Notes: generated from the sequence alone by a model not told the origin. 64,000 bases of DNA from Bog-159 sp963843255 (GCA_963843255.1 CAWJJQ010000010.1:310001-374000); one strand, 5' to 3'; positions 8,717-17,997 are shown, counted from the stretch's first letter. Translations and numbers: made by a program.

Positions 8717-9742
8717 TTATCCGGTTGTTTCAGCAAGCCCCAACAGCTTGGGGTCAGCCTTCGGCGGATATTTGGAAATATCCGCGGCACCACGTATCTG
8801 CTTATAGGCTGTAGGCTTGCGTCCGGCGCCGAGGCCCAGCAGGGTTTGGAACGCGGCCATCGGTAATCCACGGCGGTTGTGTCGGAAGACGAATTCGTCA
8901 AGATAGACCTGCAGCTGTTCCCGGCTCACACCGTGGTGGGTTCCGATCAACCGTTGCTGCAGATTACCAATTGCGCGGTCCGCCAGGGGCACCACCGATT
9001 TCACGCCTTTACGCCGGTCCACCCGCGGCGGTTGGATACGTGGCATGTGCTGGAAGCCAGCCTCTTGCAACCCTGTGTGAAGCTCTTGAGACCGTCAGTA
9101 TATACCGTCAGTATATACCGTCAGTATATACGGTGGAACCGGCTGCCACGTTCTGTTTCAAGAAGCCGATCAAAGTGGTGCTCTTGAAATCCGGGATAAC
9201 CGCCATGCGTGCGCGTCCGGTAGCCCGGCCGCGCTTTTCCACAGCCACCAAAACCAGTGCGGCCTTCCGACCCTTGAGTTGCCGGCTTCCGCGCAGACCA
9301 GCCTGCGCGCCGCCAACCCACGTGTCATCAACCTCAACTTCGCCGTGCAGCGGCTCGCGCGTCGAACTGACCATAGCGCGCCGGATTTATGCAGCATCAT
9401 CCACGCCGTTTCGTACCGTGGCAAACCCAGTTGGCGCTGCAGTAGTAACGCCGAGAAACCACGCTTGTCGGTGGTCATCAGGTACGCTGCCCAGAACCAG
9501 ACCGTCAGCGGCGTCTTTGTATTATGCAGGATCGTCCCAGCGGTCAACGAAACCTGGTGCCGACAACCAGTGCACTGCCAGCGGCGCAGCTTCACCAACT
9601 CATAGGCGCGACGATTTCCACAGCGCGGACAGATGAAGCTATCCTGCCAGCGGCAGGCAGCCAAGTACTGTTGGCAAGCCTCTTCTGTGGCGAACTTCGA
9701 CTGGAACTCGCGCAAGGTTTTCGGAAACGGCGGGCGCGGCAC
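8717..9742 (-). pseudogene. IS1595-family transposase, two disruptions
   Basis: The N-terminus has the zinc ribbon typical of IS1595/ISXO2 transposases (FICPRCGNRRAYEL and QCTGCRHQVSLTAGT), then the TKTPLTVWFWAAYLM helix. The DDE part contains GEVEVDDTWVGG and, after the break, the RFNRR-like FRHNRRGLP end. Disruption 1 is a one-base loss near 9381-9390, between MMLHK and MVSSTREPLHG. Disruption 2 is a 13-bp unit present three times at 9091-9129; one unit restores SGSTVYTDG followed by LKSFTQGC, while the two extra units (26 bp) shift the frame and give a stop. Confidence 0.85.
9091..9129. repeat. 13-bp tandem repeat, three units, inside the transposase
   Basis: The unit ACCGTCAGTATAT occurs three times in direct succession and is followed by the first base of a fourth. 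One unit is the ancestral coding sequence (VYTDG on the minus strand). The added 26 bp shift the transposase frame. Confidence 0.9.
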
Positions 9743-9798
9743 GCCTCTACACTACCAGTTGGGGCTTGCTGAAACAACCGGATAATCAAAAGTTAGCT

Positions 9799-9878
9799 AA
9801 GCCACGCCTGCCAACCTTTGGAGCACATGAGCGCACATTCGCTGGACAAAAATCCGGGTCCATACGGCTCCAGAATTT
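9799..9878 (+). repeat. MITE-like inverted repeat, copy 4, right arm
   Basis: The sequence after the IS1595 target duplication reads CAACCTTTGGAGCACATGAG, then GCGCACATTCGCTGGACAAA and AATCCGGGTCC, matching right arms of the other copies. With 8416-8540 it forms one inverted pair interrupted by the IS1595 element. Confidence 0.6.
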
Positions 9879-9990
9879 CGTGCGTGGATGCAGGCTCACC
9901 GTGGACTGACCGAGACGACTCTTGACGTCTATCAAGGGATTCTTTTGGGACTCGTCACGAAGCGACCGCGCGATGCGGATCACGTCCGAG
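9879..9990 (+). pseudogene. Tyrosine-integrase N-terminal fragment
   Basis: The frame reads FRAWMQAHRGLTETTLDVY and QGILLGLVTK, which has the pattern of the N-terminal SAM-like, core-binding domain of tyrosine recombinases (a 'GLT..TL..Y' helix). Only about 36 residues remain; repeat copy 5 begins at 9991. No catalytic residues are present. The assignment rests on pattern memory. Confidence 0.4.
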
Positions 9991-10143
9991 GTGTGCAACA
10001 AACGCTCCTTGGGTGTGGCAATGGTCCCATTTTGGCAACTCTGCCCGCCGGCAACTCGTCCGTTCTTCCAGATCTGCCACTACTGCCTCCGCAAACCTGG
10101 CCTGTCCCGCTTTGGAGCACATATGCGCACATGCGCTGGACAC
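9991..10143 (+). repeat. MITE-like repeat, copy 5 (right half)
   Basis: It begins GTGTGCAACAAACGCTCCTT, continues CAATGGTCCCATTTTGGCAA and CTGCCCGCCGGCAACTCGTC, then CTTTGGAGCACATATGCGCA, and ends at GCGCTGGACA. This is the clearest single half-unit, about 153 bp. At 10144 it joins, without the terminal AAAAATCCGG, a truncated surface-protein gene copy. Confidence 0.7.
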
Positions 10144-10344
10144 AGCACCACGCGGGGCTGTTCCGGCCGGCCTTCCGGCTGCACGCCGAGCGAAAGTGAC
10201 GCCCACGACGGGTCTTCCGGCAAACTCCGCCAGAGTCCCACTGTACCGAACCAGATTCGGCACCGCTGGCCGTTGGGCCACAACCGGCGCTATGCCAAGG
10301 CTCGTTAGAGTACTTATGTAGATCCAGATAGCTGCTTGTTTCAT
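10144..10344 (-). pseudogene. Decayed copy of the surface-protein gene (N-terminus)
   Basis: The ATG at 10344, preceded by AAGGAGG, starts MKQAAIWIYISTLTSLGIAP and continues VPNLVRYSGTLAEFAGRPVV, nearly identical to the genes at 16042 and 18255. After GVTF about 155 bp are deleted at a GAGC microhomology, and the frame runs into repeat copy 5. Only the signal peptide and about 50 residues remain. Confidence 0.8.
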
Positions 10345-10380
10345 GATTCTCTGAGACCTCCTTAAAGAGTGCGTACTCAC

Positions 10381-10880
10381 CTACCGTTTCACCGCCGGAG
10401 GCAGGAAGTTCTCCAGCGACCATATCTCAAATCCGCTCTCTATTTCCCAGGAGTGAGCGAGGATCCGGTGACCGTCCGGGCTTATCAAGACATTGCCATT
10501 TGCTCTAAGCGCTGGGAAAATCCCCGACACGCCCCGGGGTGCCGCCAGCCGGGGACAGTGCCGGCAAGGTCGCCATGGATCAGCTCGTCGCCGGTAGAAC
10601 GTTGGGTATAAACCACCTGCCGGCCATCGGTATCGCCTTCTTCCGGCGGCCTCGATCTTACGCTGCGTTAAGGTGCTCGGCGCCGGAGCGTGCGCGGCCT
10701 TATCGATCTCGGCTAACCGCGAGCGCGCCTGGGCGGCCACCGGCTGGTCGGCGAAGTCGCGCACGATCTGTTCATAGACCTGTTGAGACTTCATCTGACC
10801 GAGCCTTTCATAGCAGCCAGCGAGATGTAGCAATGCCTTCGCGCGGACGTCGCGCGGCGCCGACTGGTCGCCTCCGTCCA
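10381..10880 (-). pseudogene. Decayed copy of the beta-propeller gene
   Basis: The 5' part matches the intact gene at 19917 from GGDQSAPRDVRAKALLHLAG to the AAGRR region, the 3' part matches GHRILAHSWEIESGFEIWS and ends PPAVKR. About 1.4 kb of propeller sequence is missing between them and the junction is out of frame. The 5' end is replaced by unrelated sequence before GGDQ. The order (propeller fragment, then surface-protein fragment) is the same as at 18.2-22.1 kb, so the pair was duplicated as a unit. Confidence 0.8.
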
Positions 10881-10980
10881 GGTTCCCGCCGGCTACACCC
10901 ACCCATGACACCGACAAGGTTTTCTTCGAAGGCACCGTGGGCGGCGCCTCTAAGTAGTCGCTTCTCTCTCCTCCGGCCTT

Positions 10981-11007
10981 CGGCTGAAAGCCTCACCCCT
11001 TCAGCCG
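10981..11007. repeat. Short inverted repeat
   Basis: CGGCTGAA (10981-10988) and TTCAGCCG (11000-11007) form a perfect 8-bp stem around an 11-base loop in the 188-bp gap before the stop of the choice-of-anchor-D gene. No T-tract follows on either strand, so it is not a typical intrinsic terminator. Confidence 0.4.
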
Positions 11008-11123
11008 GACGCCTTCGTTCCTCCCTGCCTTCCTCTCCCGTAATCCCATGCACAGCGGTCACAAAATTCTCTCTTGAGAGCGACCGCGAACCGGGGTTGC
11101 CGAGTCTGGAAACGCGTGCCGGT

Positions 11124-13730
11124 CTACTGCACCGTTACCTTCACTGTCGCCGTGTGATTGAGTGCACCGTCAGCCCCTTTGACCGCGACCTGAAAGGTGC
11201 CGGACAAGAAGTTACCGGCGGTGATCCCCAATGAGGCGGTTAGGGGGGCGCCCTTCAGGCTTAGTGAGGTGGGCTTTACCGCGCAAGTCAGGACCCCGCT
11301 GTCCGAACTCGAGCATGTTAGTCTTACCGTCCCAACAAAGCTGTCGATCGGGGTCACCGTAATTGTGGCCGTAACCGTATGCCCTCTCGAGACGGTAATG
11401 GCGGAGGGCGAAATGGAGATCCCAAAATCGGTGCCCGAGCCGGAGAGGGCCACGGTCTGGGTTGCCGGCGAGGCATTGTCGTTAATAGTGAGCGTGCCCG
11501 CTTGCGTCCCCGCTTTCGACGGAGCGAATTTCACCGTAACGGTGCAACTCCCACCCACCCCCACGGTACCTAGGCAATTATTGGTTTCGGTAAAGCCGGA
11601 CGTGGCGGTAATACTGCGGATCGTCAAGGGCACGATCCCGGTGTTCGTCACCGTGATTGTCGCGCCCGTGCTGGTCAGGTGCACTGGAGTATTTGCGAAT
11701 TTCAGGCTCGTGGAAGAGACGCTCAGCGTGGGGAATACGCCAGTGCCGGTAAACGTAACTGTGTGAGGGCTCCCGGCGGCATTATCGATGATAAACATCG
11801 AGCCCGAGCGGGTAGCCGCCGCGGTGGGCGAAAACACTATCGTCGTCACACAATCGAACGTCGGCTCGATGGGACCCGTCAGGCACAGGCCGGGTGACGA
11901 AAAGTCGGTGCCGCTCAACCCGCTCCCGGTGATCTCAAGATCGGCGTTGCCATTATTAAAGAAGAAAACCAGTTGTTGTGTGCTCGACCCCACCGCCTGG
12001 TTTCCGAAATTGATGGTGGTCGGAATCATCTGGGCGACCGGTTGATAGGAGTTGTAGGACGCGCCAATCTGGGTGGCCCAGACGTTCATGGCGCTGGCGA
12101 ACTCCCCCGAGATCCAGATGCCCAGGCCGTCGGGATCGGCGGAAGCCGAGGAGTAGTCTCCCCAGCGGTTCCTGCCCTCGGCAACCCGACTGTAGGTGGA
12201 TGCCCCGGCGGCGAGAGAAACCTCCGAACTGGCACAGGCCGTGCATGTGGTGCTCCTGGGAATGGCGACAAGGTCCGTCCCCGGGTCTTCGGCGGCGCCG
12301 GAACGGCTGTAAACCATGGTCTTATCGGAGTTGAGGTTCTGATCCACCGACGGATAGTAATAATCCTTGCTGCTGTTCTGCATCGCCCAGTCGTTAACGA
12401 TGGCGAGATTCGAAAAACCGGACACATCCAGTTCGTAGAAAGCGGCGCAACTGCGGTTGTTGCAGCTCGTGTTCTGGCCGGTGGAGAGGTGTCCGGCCTG
12501 CCAGTTGGCGAACAGCAGTCGCGCATCGCCGGTGTCGATCTTGGTGACGCCATTGGGTTGCTGGCCCCCCGGTGCGGGAGCGTAGTTGGTGACGTTAATG
12601 CTGGCACTGTCCAACTGGCCGGGATTCCCTATGGGATCCGGGAAGTGCCAGACTTGGAGCGTATTGTTGGAGCCGCCCCCGCCTTGTGCGTCGACCAGAA
12701 ACTCCCCGTCCGAATTACTGGCATTCCGCATCGCCGCCGGCTGCACCGAGTAGGAGGTCGAAAGGTTCAGGAATCCTTCCTTCAGGTTCCAGTGGTCGTA
12801 CCATGAGCAACAGGTATTGTTCAGAAATTGGCTCTTATTCATCAGGCGGATCTTGGCGTACTGAGACGAACCGCTGCTGGCAGGAAAACTGATCTGGTTG
12901 CAACTGATGTAGAGGGCCTGGGAATCGTACCCTATGTGCGGATAATCACACCAGTTGCTGCTCGGGCTGCTGCCATCCACGGTGAAATCCACCGGGAATA
13001 GCTCCCACCCCGCGGTCGGATCCTGTGCCGACGAAAGCGCGATCAGGACCAAGGATCCGTTGCTGGTATCGTTGCGTGCGGTAACCGTCAGCCAGAAACG
13101 GCTGATGTACGGATCGTAGAGGACCACCGGATCGAAAAGGAACCAGTTTGAGAGGCCGAGTGGCGCAGCGAAAAAAGAAGAGAAACTCTGCGAGCCGAAC
13201 AGGTCCCCGGTCTTATCAAACGTATTCACCACGGAGTTGGCGGCCGCCACGATTAGGTTTGGGCCGACGGCCATTGCCACATCCGGAGGTTCGCTGTTGG
13301 TATCGGGGACGCCCTCGAAGAAGTTTTGGGAACTTCCCTGCGGCTGTCCCTCGGCCATCTTCCATTTGTTGCTCGGGGCCGCGCCGGCGGTCCCCAATCC
13401 TCCGGTTCCAATGGTGCGGGGCGCGGGCTTGTGCAGGACCGGACCCTTATGCTGCTCGGCCAGATCTTTGTCAGCCTTGCCTTTTTCCGTCATGACCGGA
13501 CCGCCATCCTCGCCCACGCGCTGCTCGGGTACGGCCGGCAAGACGTGGCCTTGGGCGTCAATCATCCCCGGATTAAAGGCAACGTGGACAGCCGGACGGA
13601 GAGCCTTTCCACCTGCGCTGGAAGAATTGCGCGCCGCGCGAGTTTGCGCCGCAGCAGGCCCCGCCGGCCCGGCCATCGCCGCCGCCAAGGCGATCCATAA
13701 CAACACTCTAGGATTTGAGATTCGATTCAT
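11124..13730 (-). CDS. Secreted choice-of-anchor-D (ASPM/SPD-2/Hydin-like) protein
   Basis: The start at 13730 is fixed by GGAGGAACTGCTGTGATG and opens a signal peptide (NPRVLLWIALAAAMAG to AAAQ). The longer frame to 13982 would run through the leader and into the IS1634 element. The 868-residue protein has an N-terminal 500-residue domain rich in Trp, Tyr and paired Cys (NTCCSWYDHW, NTSCNNRSC), probably a six-bladed propeller-like fold. Three Ig-like repeats follow: one with INFGNQAVGSSTQQLVFFF, one with LKFANTPVHL and KFAPSKAGTQAGTLTINDNA, and a last one near ISISPSAITVSRGHTV. Such proteins are exported and cell-surface or extracellular; the ligand is unknown. Confidence 0.75.
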   Translation of the reverse strand: MNRISNPRVLLWIALAAAMAGPAGPAAAQTRAARNSSSAGGKALRPAVHVAFNPGMIDAQGHVLPAVPEQRVGEDGGPVMTEKGKADKDLAEQHKGPVLHKPAPRTIGTGGLGTAGAAPSNKWKMAEGQPQGSSQNFFEGVPDTNSEPPDVAMAVGPNLIVAAANSVVNTFDKTGDLFGSQSFSSFFAAPLGLSNWFLFDPVVLYDPYISRFWLTVTARNDTSNGSLVLIALSSAQDPTAGWELFPVDFTVDGSSPSSNWCDYPHIGYDSQALYISCNQISFPASSGSSQYAKIRLMNKSQFLNNTCCSWYDHWNLKEGFLNLSTSYSVQPAAMRNASNSDGEFLVDAQGGGGSNNTLQVWHFPDPIGNPGQLDSASINVTNYAPAPGGQQPNGVTKIDTGDARLLFANWQAGHLSTGQNTSCNNRSCAAFYELDVSGFSNLAIVNDWAMQNSSKDYYYPSVDQNLNSDKTMVYSRSGAAEDPGTDLVAIPRSTTCTACASSEVSLAAGASTYSRVAEGRNRWGDYSSASADPDGLGIWISGEFASAMNVWATQIGASYNSYQPVAQMIPTTINFGNQAVGSSTQQLVFFFNNGNADLEITGSGLSGTDFSSPGLCLTGPIEPTFDCVTTIVFSPTAAATRSGSMFIIDNAAGSPHTVTFTGTGVFPTLSVSSTSLKFANTPVHLTSTGATITVTNTGIVPLTIRSITATSGFTETNNCLGTVGVGGSCTVTVKFAPSKAGTQAGTLTINDNASPATQTVALSGSGTDFGISISPSAITVSRGHTVTATITVTPIDSFVGTVRLTCSSSDSGVLTCAVKPTSLSLKGAPLTASLGITAGNFLSGTFQVAVKGADGALNHTATVKVTVQ

Positions 13731-13904
13731 CACAGCAGTTCCTCCTGTACGATCCTCGTTTGAACCGGAGCGCGCGCTCCGAGCCGGAATGCCCACATAA
13801 AGCCGAATGTTTTGTTTCTTCACGTTCCACCTCCCGATCACTGTGAGTGCACCAGTCAACACCGTTTCTACTTGCGTCACCGGGCGAAAAAAGTCGCTTT
13901 TAGC

Positions 13905-15922
13905 CTGACTTTCGCAATTAGGCCAAGCGGAGAGGGGTAAGCGCCGTTGAATCAGCAGAGGCACCTCAAAGGTCTTCACCACAAACAGGGTTGAGTGGCA
14001 GCGTTATCGGCGGATATTGGTGTGGTGGGAGCCGTGATGCGGGGTGGAGGTTGCGCCGGCAAACGCAATTGGATTTGGTCCAACAGAACCTGGAGATCTT
14101 TGGCCGCTTGGGTGTACCGCGGCAGGATCAGCCACCGCCCGTCACAAGTGGGGATGCAGACGTCGATCAGTTGAATGGTGCCCAGTTTTTCCAGCACCGC
14201 GGTGGGAGTCAGGCCGGGCGCATGAATCTGCAAACGGTTCTTCAATGTGATTTGCAGGCAATAAGCCAGGAACGCGATGAAGATGTGCGCATCCACCCGG
14301 CTTTCCAGACGATGATAAATCGGCCGGATGCCCAGCTCGCTCTTTAGAGATCGAAACACTGCCTCGATCTGCGTCAATTGCACATAGCGCGTCCACAGCA
14401 CCGCCGGGTCTTCCGCCGTCAGATTGCTGCGCAGCAGGTAATGCCCGTCGCGTTGCTGAGCCTTGGTCAGTTTGCTTTTGTCCACTTGGAAGTGGAAGCT
14501 CTGGCGGGTGACCGGCTCGCTGGCCAACGGCACGCGGATCTTCACGAAGCCGAAGGCCCGGCCCGCCTCCTTCTTGGCGGCACCGATGCGGAGCAGTAAC
14601 TGATCCCGCGACGGTAGGCTGCGCCGCATCGCGCGTAGCTTGCGCAGCAGCCGGGCCACCCGTTTGCGCCGCATGGCGATCTCTTTGGCCTGGCGTCCAT
14701 CGCTACGCGCCAGCACATAGAGTTCGCCCTCGTGTTCATAGAGTTTCACCTGCACACTCTCGCGCACCTTCTGCCACGGCAGATCCAACCACTTCTTTTC
14801 GTGTTTGTTAATGCGGCCCTTGGGCGTCCCCACCAGGTAGTACATCTCCCGTTCCGGGTCGCGCATCTGGCGCAGTATAGCTTCCGTCGGAATGCCGCGG
14901 TCCATCACCCAGGTCCGCCGCGCCTTCCCATAGGTCTTTTCGATATGCTCCAGAAACGGGCGCAGCGTCTTATGCTCCGAGGTGTTGCCGTCCATCACTT
15001 CGTACGCCAGCGGAAATCCATCCGGTGTCACCACCAGTGCGATCACCACCTGCAAACAGTCCGGGCGACTGTCCCGGCTGTAGCCTCGTCTCGCTTTGGG
15101 ATTCTCCGCCATTTCTCCTTCGAAGTAAGTGCTGGTGAGATCGTACAGCAATACCTCGAAGTCGGCCTGGAACAACTCTGCCCATTTCTGTTTCAACCAG
15201 ACAAACAGGTCTTGTTTATGCTCCAGCAGCCGGTCCAGACAGCGATACAACCGGTCTTTGTCGGCTACTGCGAAGCTCTCTTCCAGCAGCGCATCCATGG
15301 CACTTTCCACAAACCAATGCCGGTGTACGCGGAACTCGCTGCCCGGCTCCAGCAGCCGATTCACTACCAGCAACCGCAGCACTTTCTCCCAGCTCACGCT
15401 CTCCCGTCCCGCTGGCAGTCGCTCCCGCCAGAAGGCACTCAGCCCCAACTGATGCCACAGTTCACTGGCTAGCCAACAGTTACCGAACGGTCGCGGACGC
15501 CGCAACTCCAGGCCGCTCAGTTTCACCTGCAGGGCGTCTATGGCATCGGCGGGCAAGGCCCGGTCCTCGGGAAACAAGCTCACCTCGGTGAACTGCTGCC
15601 TCTGCTCGTCGAACACCGCCAGGGTCTTACGCCATGACGCCTGCTGCTGGTCGTTGATCTCGCCCAGATAAAGCACCGTCCGCTGCACGGTCTTTTGGGC
15701 GGACACCCGCTGATTCTCCACGACGCTGAAGTAGCGGTGATCCTTGCCATCCTTGTTCCGATTTGTGCTGCGCAAAAACAAGACAACAGCAGAATGCCAG
15801 AAAACCGGTGGTTAGGAAAGGGGGTAGGTCTTCACTCTGCGTTTTTCCAGAAGAACGTGTTGCAGGCGCTAGGGTTATGCCCTGCTCACCAGGCAAAACG
15901 GCTCTGGAGTGCGAAAGTCGGG
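13905..15922. mobile_element. IS1634-family insertion sequence (about 2.0 kb)
   Basis: A single intact transposase gene (13976-15781) lies between imperfect terminal inverted repeats: CTGACTTTCGCA at the left end and, on the opposite strand, CCGACTTTCGCA at the right end. A 5-bp direct repeat TTAGC flanks it (13900-13904 and about 15923-15927). The exact outer base is uncertain by one. It separates the choice-of-anchor-D gene from the 16-22 kb surface-protein genes. Confidence 0.8.
13976..15781 (-). CDS. IS1634-family DDE transposase
   Basis: At 601 residues this is full length for IS1634-type transposases of the IS4 superfamily. Recognisable blocks are the N-terminal KTVQRTVLYLGEINDQQ, the first catalytic region VLLYDLTSTYFEGE, then PLAYEVMDGNTSEHKTL and WVMDRGIPTEA (second Asp), and the YREK-like C-terminal part QLTQIEAVFRSLKSELGIRP with the Glu. 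The frame is open throughout, so the element may be active. The start at 15781 leaves about 140 bp to the right terminus, enough for a promoter. Confidence 0.88.
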   Translation of the reverse strand: MFLRSTNRNKDGKDHRYFSVVENQRVSAQKTVQRTVLYLGEINDQQQASWRKTLAVFDEQRQQFTEVSLFPEDRALPADAIDALQVKLSGLELRRPRPFGNCWLASELWHQLGLSAFWRERLPAGRESVSWEKVLRLLVVNRLLEPGSEFRVHRHWFVESAMDALLEESFAVADKDRLYRCLDRLLEHKQDLFVWLKQKWAELFQADFEVLLYDLTSTYFEGEMAENPKARRGYSRDSRPDCLQVVIALVVTPDGFPLAYEVMDGNTSEHKTLRPFLEHIEKTYGKARRTWVMDRGIPTEAILRQMRDPEREMYYLVGTPKGRINKHEKKWLDLPWQKVRESVQVKLYEHEGELYVLARSDGRQAKEIAMRRKRVARLLRKLRAMRRSLPSRDQLLLRIGAAKKEAGRAFGFVKIRVPLASEPVTRQSFHFQVDKSKLTKAQQRDGHYLLRSNLTAEDPAVLWTRYVQLTQIEAVFRSLKSELGIRPIYHRLESRVDAHIFIAFLAYCLQITLKNRLQIHAPGLTPTAVLEKLGTIQLIDVCIPTCDGRWLILPRYTQAAKDLQVLLDQIQLRLPAQPPPRITAPTTPISADNAATQPCLW

Positions 15923-16041
15923 TTAGCGGTAGATATTTTTTCGGGCGAGAGTTCGATCGGACCCCGTGGACAGAGTTTTCGAGCGACCACATCTCCCAGC
16001 CGTCCGCGATTTTCCGCCGGCCCATTTTGGGCCTCCGTAAG

Positions 16042-17997
16042 CTACTGCATGTGGGCCGGATTCCGGCCCCGCCGGATCTGTTTTTCGTCCGGTTGCCCAT
16101 ACAGGGCCGGGTGGAGATAGCGACCCTGCTCGTCGGCCGGCTTTTCCACTTCCACCAGCAGCGGGTGCGCCTGGGCGAAAGCATCGTGCCGCACGCCTGC
16201 GACCTGCCACGAGACTTCCATCCCCGGAACACCTCCGGCGACATTGAACTGATGATTCGTTACCTTTTGCGCGATGTGCAGATTGGGCGCCGCCGCGCCG
16301 ATCGCCGTGAGCTGGTAGCGGAAATCGCCATTCAAGGCCTCGAACCATTCCGGCAGTTGCACGCTGGCGGCGCCATTCCCGTCCAGGATGACGTTGCCGG
16401 TGTAGATATTCATCATCTCGGACGACTCCACCGAAGCGTGATACAGGTATTTGTTCGCCGGGTCCAACGGGTGATCAATCCGGAAATCCTTGGTGCCTGC
16501 CGTAATCTTGCCGGTGACGTCGAGATCTCCGGCGACGCTAAGATCCGTCCCAACGAAAAAATCAAATAAGCTGACGCTCATCAGCTCTAAATTGCCCAAA
16601 CGTAAGAAAATGCTACCATTTACATCCGGAGCATTGAGGTAGGTATTCGCGCCGTCACCGATCAGAGAGTATGTGCAATTGGATAACGCGCCGAAAGTAA
16701 TGCCGGCGAAACCCGCGCCGCATCCCGGATCCCCGACGATCATTTGCAGGCCATTTCCATTGAAGACCTGGCTGGCCGGGAAGGTGTTGGGGCCACTGAG
16801 GAGTGCAAATGAACTCGACGGATTACCGTTGAGCAGTGCCGCATTCACGTTGGTTACCCCCGCACCATTCCCGCTCAACGTGCCGGCGGATATCGATCCG
16901 GTGGCGCTTAGGTTGCCTGTCACGCTCTGATTGGCAGTGAAGTGATTCGCCCCGCTCAGTTGCGGCACCTTGGTGGTATCCATATTCAGCGTGACATTGC
17001 CGCTGCTACCGCCGCCCGTAAGGTCGGTACCCGCCGTCACTCCGGTGATCGTTCCCGTACCCGGAAAGCTCTGCCCCGCTGCAAAGCTGAATAAGCCCTT
17101 GCTACTGATGTGCAGGCCGGTTTCCGTGGCGGGGCCGCCGTTCGCGCCAAAGAGCAAATTCAGGGTCCCGGACGGGGAAGTCGTGTTGTTGCCCGAGGGT
17201 TCCGCCTGCCAGGTGAACGTTTGATTGGCCGCCGCGGCGGTGCTGCTGTTAAATGCCGATGCCGCCATGTTTAATGGCTGCGAGTTCTTCCCCGTGCCGG
17301 CCGTGGCCGCGCCCGTTGCAGGCAGCAGCAATGGCCCGCGCACTTTGGCGGAGCCCGCGACGTCCAGTTTCGCGCCGGGCGACTGCGTTCCCACGCCGAT
17401 GTCGGAACTGCTGCTCTGGAACAGGATGGAGTTACCCAGCGTGGTGCCATTGGGAGTCCATAGCGGAACGAAATCCAGGGTGCCGCTGCCTGATAATGCC
17501 GGTTGGACCGCAGGATCATAGGCGGCCGCCGGATGGTCAGGCGCGGTCCCAGTGGAGGCGGCGGCCATTAGGAAAGCGGAGGGCGGCAGACCGCCGATGG
17601 TATCGGCATCGGCGGCCTTCAAGGCGTATGGCACGCTCAGCAGCACCACGCGGGGCTCTTCCGGCCGTCCTTCGGCCTGCACCCCGAGCCAGCGCGCCTC
17701 ACCCGCCGCGAATAGCTGCGTGGGCAGTCCTTGATTCCGGGTGGCGCCCAGCAACACGATATACCGTCCGCCGGCATCCGGTGACACGTTCTGCGTTTCC
17801 ATCCAAATGGGAGAGCCCCCTTGCTCATCCCTGTAAAGAGCGAATGTGACGCCCACGACAGGTTTTCCGGCAAACTCCGGCAGAGTCCCGCTGTACTGCA
17901 CCAGATTCGGCACCGCCGTCCGTTGGGCCATAACCGGCGCTATACCAAGGCTCGTTAGAGTCCCCATGTAGATCCAGATAGCTGCTCGTTTCATCAT
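16042..17997 (-). CDS. Secreted surface protein, paralogue A (651 aa)
   Basis: The product starts with a signal peptide (MMKRAAIWIYMGTLTSLGIA, cleavage near VMAQ). An Acidobacteria-type N-terminal domain follows: VPNLVQYSGTLPEFAGKPVV, WMETQNVSPDAGGRY and SVPYALKAADADTIGGLPPS. The central part is a repetitive Gly/Ser/Thr-rich region (GTDLTGGGSSGNVTLN), similar in look to phage-tail-fibre or autotransporter passenger sequence. The C-terminal domain (FRIDHPLDPANKYLYHASVE to VPGMEVSWQV) is shared with the 18255 gene. It lacks an obvious peptidase S74 chaperone. Role is unknown; cell-surface or secreted adhesin-like protein is the likely class. Weak similarity to the end of the propeller gene (EMWSLEN) lies just downstream at 15950-16010. 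Confidence 0.7.
   Translation of the reverse strand: MMKRAAIWIYMGTLTSLGIAPVMAQRTAVPNLVQYSGTLPEFAGKPVVGVTFALYRDEQGGSPIWMETQNVSPDAGGRYIVLLGATRNQGLPTQLFAAGEARWLGVQAEGRPEEPRVVLLSVPYALKAADADTIGGLPPSAFLMAAASTGTAPDHPAAAYDPAVQPALSGSGTLDFVPLWTPNGTTLGNSILFQSSSSDIGVGTQSPGAKLDVAGSAKVRGPLLLPATGAATAGTGKNSQPLNMAASAFNSSTAAAANQTFTWQAEPSGNNTTSPSGTLNLLFGANGGPATETGLHISSKGLFSFAAGQSFPGTGTITGVTAGTDLTGGGSSGNVTLNMDTTKVPQLSGANHFTANQSVTGNLSATGSISAGTLSGNGAGVTNVNAALLNGNPSSSFALLSGPNTFPASQVFNGNGLQMIVGDPGCGAGFAGITFGALSNCTYSLIGDGANTYLNAPDVNGSIFLRLGNLELMSVSLFDFFVGTDLSVAGDLDVTGKITAGTKDFRIDHPLDPANKYLYHASVESSEMMNIYTGNVILDGNGAASVQLPEWFEALNGDFRYQLTAIGAAAPNLHIAQKVTNHQFNVAGGVPGMEVSWQVAGVRHDAFAQAHPLLVEVEKPADEQGRYLHPALYGQPDEKQIRRGRNPAHMQ

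Larger units (their letters stand above)
8712..9790. mobile_element. IS1595-family insertion sequence (1079 bp)
   Basis: The ends are perfect inverted repeats beginning TTTGATTATCCGGTTGTTTC and continuing through AGCAAGCCCCAAC. The element is flanked by an 8-bp direct repeat AGTTAGCT (8704-8711 and 9791-9798), the target duplication size typical of IS1595. The transposase inside is broken in two places, so the copy can move only with help in trans. It appears to sit inside a MITE-like element, whose arms lie at 8416-8540 and 9799-9878. Confidence 0.88.

Noticed and set aside
9091..9129. Possible CRISPR-like array
   Set aside because: Three 13-bp units are directly adjacent with no spacers; this is a tandem repeat inside a transposase.
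13731..13982. N-terminal extension of the choice-of-anchor-D protein
   Set aside because: The ribosome binding site and signal peptide fix the start at 13730; the extension runs into the IS1634 element.
15627..16244. Minus-strand frame overlapping the IS1634 transposase start and surface-protein gene end
   Set aside because: It crosses the IS boundary and is a shadow of two genes in other frames.
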